Source of the DNA: Bacillaceae bacterium OF18-1A
Lineage (GTDB): Bacteria; Bacillota; Bacilli; Bacillales; Bacillaceae_G
Assembly: GCA_027694045.1 (NCBI GenBank)
Contig: JAQEWB010000002.1
Span: 124,001-188,000 of the forward strand
Length of the DNA stretch: 64,000 nucleotides
Direction of reading: 5' to 3'
How positions within the stretch are numbered: the stretch's first letter is position 1; every line of letters begins with the position of its first letter. Shown piece after piece: positions 58,046-64,000 of the stretch. Under the pieces are notes generated by a model that worked only from the letters and a program-made list of their open reading frames with translations, was not told where the DNA came from and searched no databases. The translations under genes and the position numbers were made by a program.

Positions 58046-59011
58046 TTATTTAGATAATTTTTTCACTGCTTCTTTTAAGAATGCTGTTTTACTCCACGCT
58101 GTACCACCTTGTGCCATCGGATCTACAATATTTACAAATACTTTCTTTTCTTTTACAGCATTCATACTTTGCCAAATTGGGTTACTTTCAATTTCTTCTA
58201 GTGCTTTCGGATTTTTATTTTCACTTGCCTCATATTGTAAGAAAACATAATCTGGGTTAAGTTCAGCAAGTTTTTCAAATGAAATTTTCTCTTGTGCTTT
58301 TACAGCTTTTAGTTGTTCTGGAGCAGTTAGTCCAAGATCTTTATAAATTACAGGGTTAAAATATACTCCTTCTGGATATAGGAATAATTCGTTTGCTCTT
58401 AGTCTAATTACAAGTACTTTTTTGTCTTTTAATTTATCTCCTAGTTTTGCTTTCGCTTTTTCAGCATCCGCATTGTAATCTTTAATAATTTTTTCTGCCT
58501 TATCTTTTTTACCAGTTAATTCTCCCATTAACTTTAAATTATCTTCCCAATTTGTTGAAACATGTGATACTGGGAACGTCGGAGCCACTTTCGTAAACTT
58601 TTCAGCTGTTTCTGCTGGGAATTTCGTACTAGATGTAATAACATCTGGTTTTAATTGAAGTAATGTTTCAAAGTTAGGTTGCATTTTTTCTCCTACAGAT
58701 TTTGCACCTTCTAACTCTTTTTCAAGATACTTCGGTAATTTACCACCTACAGTAATTGCACCAACTGGTTTAACTCCAAGCACTGCCGCATCTTCCATCG
58801 ACTCTAAACTAGCTGTCGCAATTTTATCTACTTTTGCTGGTACTGTATATTCTTTACCTAAATATGTAATTTTTCGTTTTTCATCTTTTTTCGTTTCCGT
58901 AGCTTTCGTCTGTTGCTTTTGCTCCCCTGAAGTTTTATCCGTGCTATTACATGCTGCTAAACCTACACTTAAAACTGTAACCATTCCTAATGTAAATAAC
59001 TTCTTGTTCAT
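58046..59011 (-). CDS. feuA: Ferric-siderophore-binding lipoprotein FeuA
   Basis: 321 residues: lipobox SVGLAAC (Cys about 21), then a periplasmic-binding fold that matches FeuA closely (ASLESMEDAAVLGVKP; SSTKFPAETAEKF; FPVSHVSTNWEDNLKLMGEL; DPMAQGGTAWSKTAFL). Binds ferric bacillibactin or enterobactin outside the membrane. First gene of the operon, preceded by a Fur box. Confidence 0.92.
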   Translation of the reverse strand: MNKKLFTLGMVTVLSVGLAACNSTDKTSGEQKQQTKATETKKDEKRKITYLGKEYTVPAKVDKIATASLESMEDAAVLGVKPVGAITVGGKLPKYLEKELEGAKSVGEKMQPNFETLLQLKPDVITSSTKFPAETAEKFTKVAPTFPVSHVSTNWEDNLKLMGELTGKKDKAEKIIKDYNADAEKAKAKLGDKLKDKKVLVIRLRANELFLYPEGVYFNPVIYKDLGLTAPEQLKAVKAQEKISFEKLAELNPDYVFLQYEASENKNPKALEEIESNPIWQSMNAVKEKKVFVNIVDPMAQGGTAWSKTAFLKEAVKKLSK

Positions 59012-59057
59012 CTTTATATTTCTCCTCTCAAAACCTGTAAGTAGATGATTTCCACAT

Positions 59058-59110
59058 AAAGTGAAACTTTAATCAGTGTGGGATCTTACTGTCCATTAAT
59101 GCGGGATAAA
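59058..59110 (+). repeat. Dispersed intergenic repeat, copy D (short form)
   Basis: AAAGTGAAACTTTAATCAGT is followed after a few bases by TCTTACTGTCCATTAATGCG and GGATAAA. It has both borders of the family with the middle 55 bases or so missing. Confidence 0.7.
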
Positions 59111-59235
59111 ATTTAACTATATGAAATTTACCTTATATATTTCATCAGATTAACATTTTTACCCGGAACTCATTCTCATTCACTTCCCCTAAACTATCAT
59201 TCTTTACAACTCAATTATTGATAACCCCTTCCATT

Positions 59236-59254
59236 GATAATGATTATCGTTATT
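59236..59254 (-). promoter_or_regulatory. Fur box upstream of feuA
   Basis: GATAATGATTATCGTTATT matches the 19-base Fur consensus GATAATGATTATCATTATC at 17 of 19 positions. A weaker Fur-like stretch (TCATTCTCATTCAC) lies at about 59168-59181. Expect repression of feuA-besA with iron. Confidence 0.8.
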
Positions 59255-59317
59255 AAGTATATATTTAATATACAATTATTTCAAGAATGATTTGAAAAAT
59301 TTTAATAAGCTGAATCT

Positions 59318-59358
59318 AAAAAGAAGCACCTCCCTAATAGTAGAGAGGTACTTCTTTT
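59318..59358 (-). terminator. Intrinsic terminator of exoA
   Basis: AAAAAGAAGCACCTC/GAGAGGTACTTCTTTTT, imperfect, directly beyond the exoA stop. Confidence 0.75.
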
Positions 59359-59359
59359 T

Positions 59360-60118
59360 TTAGCAATTTATATGTAATTCAACCGGGCAGTGGTCTGATC
59401 CCATTACTTCACTATCAATTTTTGCATCTGTTATGTTTTCTTTCATTCTTTCTGAGACAACAAAATAATCTAAGCGCCATCCAATATTTTTTGCTCTTGC
59501 CCCCATACGATACGACCACCACGAATATGCGCCTTCCTGATCAGGATATAGATAGCGATATGTATCAATAAATCCTTCTTCTAAAATACATGTAAACTTC
59601 TCTCTTTCTTCATCAGAAAAACCTGGATTTTTACGATTACTTTTTGGATTTTTCAAATCAATTTCTTTATGAGCAACGTTTAAGTCTCCGCAAAAAATAA
59701 CTGGTTTTTTCTCATCTAACCCTTTAATATACGCCCGGAAATCATCTTCCCATTTCATTCTGTAATCTAATCGTTCTAATCCTCGTTTTGAATTTGGTGT
59801 ATATAACGTAATGATGTAAAAATCTTCGAACTCTAAAGTAATAACTCGTCCTTCTTGATCATGCTCTTCAATGCCTAAACCATAAGTAACAGAAAGCGCT
59901 TCTTTTTTCGAAAAAATAGCTGTCCCTGAATATCCTTTTTTCACAGCATAATTCCAATATGTATAATATCCCTCTAGATTTAAATCAATTTGTCCATCCT
60001 GTAACTTAATTTCTTGTAGACAAAATATATCTGCATTAGATTTCTCAAGATATTCTAAAAACCCACCCTTTGCGATCACTGCACGCAAACCATTTACATT
60101 CCATGAAATTAACTTCAA
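59360..60118 (-). CDS. exoA: Exodeoxyribonuclease III / AP endonuclease
   Basis: 252 residues from TTG 60118 ([13 protein letters not shown]), the length of B. subtilis ExoA, with AGAGGAGGA seven bases upstream; the ATG at 60157 adds 13 residues in front of that site. Motifs: [39 protein letters not shown]. Cleaves abasic sites in base-excision repair. Confidence 0.95.
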   Translation of the reverse strand: MKLISWNVNGLRAVIAKGGFLEYLEKSNADIFCLQEIKLQDGQIDLNLEGYYTYWNYAVKKGYSGTAIFSKKEALSVTYGLGIEEHDQEGRVITLEFEDFYIITLYTPNSKRGLERLDYRMKWEDDFRAYIKGLDEKKPVIFCGDLNVAHKEIDLKNPKSNRKNPGFSDEEREKFTCILEEGFIDTYRYLYPDQEGAYSWWSYRMGARAKNIGWRLDYFVVSERMKENITDAKIDSEVMGSDHCPVELHINC

Positions 60119-60272
60119 CTTATAGTCCTCCTCTTGCTGTTCACTTTCAAAGTTCATGCTATCACAAAATAGAAAACAATCATATTTTCACCTTTGTAAT
60201 CTTGCTCTTACATTTGCCAATACGTACATATGCATATTATTCAGGTTATACTAATTTCAGAGGTGATGTTCT

Positions 60273-60869
60273 TTGCACAATAAAGGATTTACATTAACGA
60301 GTGAGTATTGGCAAGCAATTATTCATAATGATTCTTCCTATGATAGCAAATTCTTTTATGCTGTAAAATCAACCGGGATCTTTTGCCGACCATCGTGCAA
60401 ATCAAGAGTACCAAATAAAAACAACGTACGGATTTTTTTAAATGCAGAGCAAGCATTGCATGAAAACTTTCGTCCATGCAAACGTTGCAAACCGAATGGG
60501 ATCATTTTACCTAACGAAGAGTGGGTAGAACAAATTAAAGACTTTATCGAAAAGCATTATGACGAAGAATTAACTCTCGACATACTCGCAGAAATGTGTC
60601 ACGGAAGCCCATTTCATTTACAACGCACTTTCAAAAGACTAATAGGAATAAGTCCAATAGAATATATACAGCAATTTAGAATTGTTAAAGCAGCAGAATA
60701 TCTTTCACATACCAATCAATCCATTAAGGAAATTAGCACTACTGTCGGGATAGAAAACCCAGAGTATTTCGCAACTTTATTTAAAAAGAAAACAGGATTT
60801 ACTCCTACTCAATACCGAAAAAAGAACGAAATGAAAGAAGGACACGATAATGAATTCCTACAAAAATAA
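60273..60869 (+). CDS. adaA: AdaA, methylphosphotriester-sensing activator and repair protein
   Basis: 198 residues: Ada zinc domain with Cys38, Cys42, Cys69, Cys72 (GIFCRPSCKSR; RPCKRC), Cys38 being the methyl acceptor from DNA phosphotriesters, then an AraC-type double helix-turn-helix (about 90-190). Methylated AdaA activates the operon. TTG start with GAGGTGATG eight bases upstream. Overlaps adaB by 20 bases. Confidence 0.93.
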   Translation: MHNKGFTLTSEYWQAIIHNDSSYDSKFFYAVKSTGIFCRPSCKSRVPNKNNVRIFLNAEQALHENFRPCKRCKPNGIILPNEEWVEQIKDFIEKHYDEELTLDILAEMCHGSPFHLQRTFKRLIGISPIEYIQQFRIVKAAEYLSHTNQSIKEISTTVGIENPEYFATLFKKKTGFTPTQYRKKNEMKEGHDNEFLQK

Positions 60870-61380
60870 ATCTATATATTGGACACTACTTACCCATAAA
60901 AATTGGCGCTTCCATATCGCTGCAACTGAAAATGGACTATGTTTCATTGGATCGCAAGACAAAAATTTTGAGGAACTACATGTATGGGCTAGAAAGAAAC
61001 TACCACAACATATATTGAGCAGAAATCCAGACTACTTGCAAACATATACGAGAGAAGTTATCGAGTATTTAGAAAACAAACGCGAAGCTTTTACATTCCC
61101 TATCGATGCTTACGGAACTGATTTTCAATTATCCGTTTGGAATGCGGTACGTGAAATTCCTTATGGGAAGACATATTCTTATTCAGAAATTGCTGAACGA
61201 ATTCAAAAACCTACAGCTGTGCGTGCCGTTGCTACCGCTATTGCTGCTAATCCACTCCTTATTACAATTCCTTGCCATCGTGTTATCGGAAAGAATGGGA
61301 AACTAACTGGTTTTAGGGGCGGATTAGAAATGAAGAAAAAATTGCTTACACTAGAAAAGTTGCAGGTGGAATTCATATGA
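60850..61380 (+). CDS. adaB: AdaB, O6-methylguanine-DNA methyltransferase
   Basis: 176 residues with IPCHRV (acceptor Cys142), the YGKTYSYSEIAERI helix-turn-helix with the Arg finger (AVRAVATAIAANP). Repairs O6-methylguanine by suicidal methyl transfer. Its stop overlaps the alkA start as ATGA. Confidence 0.94.
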   Translation: MNSYKNKSIYWTLLTHKNWRFHIAATENGLCFIGSQDKNFEELHVWARKKLPQHILSRNPDYLQTYTREVIEYLENKREAFTFPIDAYGTDFQLSVWNAVREIPYGKTYSYSEIAERIQKPTAVRAVATAIAANPLLITIPCHRVIGKNGKLTGFRGGLEMKKKLLTLEKLQVEFI

Positions 61381-62288
61381 CAACTGAACAGAATAATGCA
61401 TTAACTTTAATAGTTCCAAAAGAATTTAGTTTTCAAGAAAATTTACGCTATTTATCACGTTCTAACAATGAATGTATGTTTCACATTGAAGATAATAAAA
61501 TTTATAAAGCTATCTCTGTTCAAGGTGTAAACCCTTTAGTTCAAATTAGTATGAGTACTAATAATAATTTGGAAATACGTTTTTTAGGAGAATCATATAT
61601 CCCTGAAAAATGTGTACGCAATGCTGTAGCTACATATGTAAGTGAATGGTTTGATTTAACTACTGATTTAGCCCCTTTTTATAAACTAGCTAAATATGAT
61701 CCACTCCTTCAAGGCTCTATACAGAAGTTTTATGGGCTTCGCACATTAGGTATTCCAGATTTATTTGAAGCACTTTCCTGGGGAATTATCGGTCAACAAA
61801 TTAACCTCACATATGCCTATACTTTAAAAAGAAGGTTAGTTGAGCAATTTGGAAATTATGTAGAATGGAACAATAGAAAACATTGGATATTCCCATCACC
61901 TGAAACAATCGCGAATTTGCATGTAGAAGATCTTAAAAACTTAAAAATGACAACGAAAAAATGTGAATATTTAATTGGTATCGCGAAACTTATTGCAGAA
62001 GGAAAACTATCAAAAGAATCTTTACTACGAACGCAAGATATAAAGATTGCTGAAAAACAATTAACTACTATACATGGTATAGGACCTTGGACTGCCCACT
62101 ATGTTTTAATGCGCTGTTTACGATTCCCTTCAGCCTTTCCAATTGATGATGTCGGTTTGCATAATGCAATTAAATTTATAACAGGTTCCGAAAGTAAACC
62201 GACTAAAGCTGAAATAAAAAATTTTGCGGCACACTGGATAAATTGGGAGTCTTATGCAACTTTTTATTTGTGGCGAGTACTATACTAA
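61377..62288 (+). CDS. alkA: DNA-3-methyladenine glycosylase II (AlkA)
   Basis: 303 residues: an N-terminal AlkA domain, then the HhH-GPD domain (ALSWGIIGQQINLTYAYTLK; LTTIHGIGPWTAHYVLMRCL with the hairpin; catalytic Asp in FPIDDVGLHN). Removes alkylated purines. Third gene of adaA-adaB-alkA, each overlapping the next, so the whole alkylation response is one coupled unit. Confidence 0.92.
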   Translation: MTTEQNNALTLIVPKEFSFQENLRYLSRSNNECMFHIEDNKIYKAISVQGVNPLVQISMSTNNNLEIRFLGESYIPEKCVRNAVATYVSEWFDLTTDLAPFYKLAKYDPLLQGSIQKFYGLRTLGIPDLFEALSWGIIGQQINLTYAYTLKRRLVEQFGNYVEWNNRKHWIFPSPETIANLHVEDLKNLKMTTKKCEYLIGIAKLIAEGKLSKESLLRTQDIKIAEKQLTTIHGIGPWTAHYVLMRCLRFPSAFPIDDVGLHNAIKFITGSESKPTKAEIKNFAAHWINWESYATFYLWRVLY

Positions 62289-62328
62289 AAGAACCAAGTA
62301 GCACATTCGTACTACTTGGTTCTTTTTT
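62287..62328. terminator. Bidirectional intrinsic terminator
   Basis: AAAAGAACCAAGTAG and complement between the convergent alkA and pepT genes. Confidence 0.85.
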
Positions 62329-63559
62329 AAGCTTGCTCTTCGAATCGTCTTGCGATTTCTACAATAACTTGAACAGCTTTTTCCATAGTATCTACCGAAA
62401 CATACTCAAATTTACCGTGATAGTTTTCACCACCAGTAAAAATATTCGGCGTCGGTAATCCCATATACGATAATTGTGATCCATCTGTTCCACCACGAAT
62501 CGGCTGAATATTCGGTTCAATATCTAGACTTTTCATTGCTTCATAAGCAATATCAACGATTTCTCTCACCGGTTCAATTTTTTCCAGCATGTTATAATAT
62601 TGATCATTCATTTCTAAAACGACTGCGTCTTCGCCATACTTCTCTTGCATTTGCTTCACAATGTTTTTAACATTATTTTTACGTGCTTCAAAATTTTCAC
62701 GATCAAAATCTCGAATAATATAGTAAGCTTTACTTTGCTCAACATCACCATTTAAAGAAAGTAAATGATAGAACCCTTCATAACCCTCGGTATGTTCAGG
62801 TGCCTCTTCTACTGGTAACTGTCCATTAAACTCCATAGCAAGTTTAGTTGCATTACGCATTTTATTTTTCGCTGTTCCAGGATGTGTATTCGTTCCGTTA
62901 AACGTTAACTTAGCACCTGCAGCATTAAAACTTTCATACTCTAAACCACCTAATGGACCTCCATCCATCGTATAAGCGAATGATGCACCAAACGCTTCTA
63001 CATCAAAATGCGCTGGTCCACGGCCAATCTCTTCATCTGGCGTAAACGCAACTCTAATTTTTCCATGCTTAATTTGCGGATTATGTATTAAGTAATTCAT
63101 TGCAACCATAATTTCTGTAAGACCAGCTTTATCGTCTGCTCCAAGAAGTGTCGTACCATCAGTTGTAATAATTGTATGTCCTTTATACGATGGTAATTCT
63201 GGGAACTGCTCTGGTGTTAACACAACATTTAGTTCTTCATTTAAAGTAATTGCATTACCATCAAAATTTTCATGAATTTGTGGTTTTACGTTTTTCCCTG
63301 TAAAGTCTGTTGCTGTATCTAAATGTGCTAAGAAACCGATTACCGGAACATCCTTGTCCGTATTAGCAGGAAGTGTCGCCATTACATAACCATTGTCATC
63401 CATCGTTACTTCTGTTAACCCAATTTCTTTTAATTCTTCAACTAATAACTTACCAAATTCAATTTGTCCAGGTGTGGTTGGTACTGTATGACTTTCTTCA
63501 TTTGATTGTGTATCAATCTTTACATACCTCGTAAATCTTTCAATAAGTTCTTGTTTCAA
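62327..63559 (-). CDS. pepT: Peptidase T (tripeptidase)
   Basis: 410 residues, M20B metallopeptidase: first metal motif [25 protein letters not shown], catalytic [18 protein letters not shown], and the closing [19 protein letters not shown]. Cuts the N-terminal residue from tripeptides in the cytoplasm. TTG start (63559) with AAGGAGTG upstream. Confidence 0.95.
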   Translation of the reverse strand: MKQELIERFTRYVKIDTQSNEESHTVPTTPGQIEFGKLLVEELKEIGLTEVTMDDNGYVMATLPANTDKDVPVIGFLAHLDTATDFTGKNVKPQIHENFDGNAITLNEELNVVLTPEQFPELPSYKGHTIITTDGTTLLGADDKAGLTEIMVAMNYLIHNPQIKHGKIRVAFTPDEEIGRGPAHFDVEAFGASFAYTMDGGPLGGLEYESFNAAGAKLTFNGTNTHPGTAKNKMRNATKLAMEFNGQLPVEEAPEHTEGYEGFYHLLSLNGDVEQSKAYYIIRDFDRENFEARKNNVKNIVKQMQEKYGEDAVVLEMNDQYYNMLEKIEPVREIVDIAYEAMKSLDIEPNIQPIRGGTDGSQLSYMGLPTPNIFTGGENYHGKFEYVSVDTMEKAVQVIVEIARRFEEQA

Positions 63560-63615
63560 ACTTGTTCACTCCTTTTCTATTTCTTTCTCTATTATAATCC
63601 TTACGCTAAAATATT

Positions 63616-63963
63616 TTAACTTTTTTGACTGCAATAATTATGTAAGAAAATACATTGTTTAGATGTATTCATTAAAAGTTCAAAATCATATTGATTATCA
63701 AAATAATTCATCACAAGACCATGTGTACCAATTACAATTTTCTACCCTTGAAAACCTACACTCTTTAAGATTTTCATATACTACGACTTCTTTTTTATTA
63801 AAATTAACTAATTTTCCTATATTTAACACAGATCTCTTATAAGGACTTGAGATAAAAATATCAATCCCCCTGTTTTTCATATATCAGTTAACCCACGTGT
63901 TCTTTCATTTCCTTCTAATTTTGGTGATTCACCGTGCCTAACCATATAAATATATGTGCTCAT
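63616..63963 (-). pseudogene. Decayed histidine-phosphatase (phosphoglycerate mutase family) gene
   Basis: Three frames together recover one protein. MSTYIYMVRHGESPKLEG starts at 63963 with AAGGGGGAA upstream and carries the phospho-His RHGE motif, stopping at 63877. GIDIFISSPYKRSVLNIGKL resumes from 63880 in another frame. KIVIGTHGLVMNYFDNQYDF with the second catalytic His follows in a third frame, ending at 63616. Normal members have about 190 residues; here two internal stretches are deleted with frameshifts, so the product is not functional. Confidence 0.8.
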
Positions 63964-64000
63964 AATTCCCCCTTAAAATACTTTATAAAATTTGCTGATT

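Larger units (their letters stand above)
59012..59359. other. Intergenic region, about 350 bases
   Basis: It holds repeat copy D (59058-59110), the Fur-regulated promoter area of feuA and the exoA terminator. No gene is supported. Confidence 0.6.

Overview
The window comes from a low-GC Firmicute of the Bacillus cereus group. The evidence is AT-rich DNA, GGAGG ribosome sites, sporulation genes (spoVK, sirA), B. subtilis-like synteny (glnR-glnA, hflX-ynbB, hfq-miaA, lexA-yneB-ynzC-tkt-sirA-yneF), an SLH-domain amidase, a giant exosporium-type collagen-like protein, and a dispersed intergenic repeat. The sequence is mostly core chromosome. I see no prophage, CRISPR array, rRNA or tRNA.

Layout, 1-25 kb: an M20 amidohydrolase tail; an ABC-2 exporter pair with an orphan BceB-like permease fragment; a lipoprotein; cidR diverging from cidA-cidB; a NUDIX hydrolase; an SLH-anchored amidase; a NERD-domain membrane protein paired with a small membrane protein that probably starts at CTG; a heterodimeric ABC exporter; yneF, sirA and tkt; a phosphonate-type ABC transporter (phnD-C-E-E) facing a cytoplasmic nucleotidase across TTTACA repeats; ynzC, yneB and lexA with an SOS box but no yneA.

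25-41 kb: a PadR/HAAS/DUF4097 operon with a well-formed operator pair; glnR-glnA with GlnR boxes; ynbB-hflX; a TRIC-type channel; spoVK; a tyrosine recombinase lacking several catalytic residues; the 1045-aa collagen-like protein. An internally deleted IS3-family element sits exactly between the two arms of the terminator that separated the collagen gene from hfq-miaA. An SH3/3D cell-wall protein follows.

41-64 kb: the fructose operon fruR-fruK-fruA with a DeoR-type operator; an iron-dependent alcohol dehydrogenase; a CtaM/YozB-like DUF420 protein; an unlisted 38-aa membrane peptide; an FNT channel; HU; a GNAT acetyltransferase; the copper circuit csoR-copZ-copA with three CsoR-like sites; a Fur-regulated siderophore operon (feuA, feuB, feuC, ATPase, besA); exoA; the alkylation-repair operon adaA-adaB-alkA; pepT; and a decayed histidine phosphatase. 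Most genes end in clear intrinsic terminators, so operon limits can be read directly. The least explained items are the NERD pair, the recombinase beside the collagen gene, the small ORFs, and the IS that split a shared terminator.
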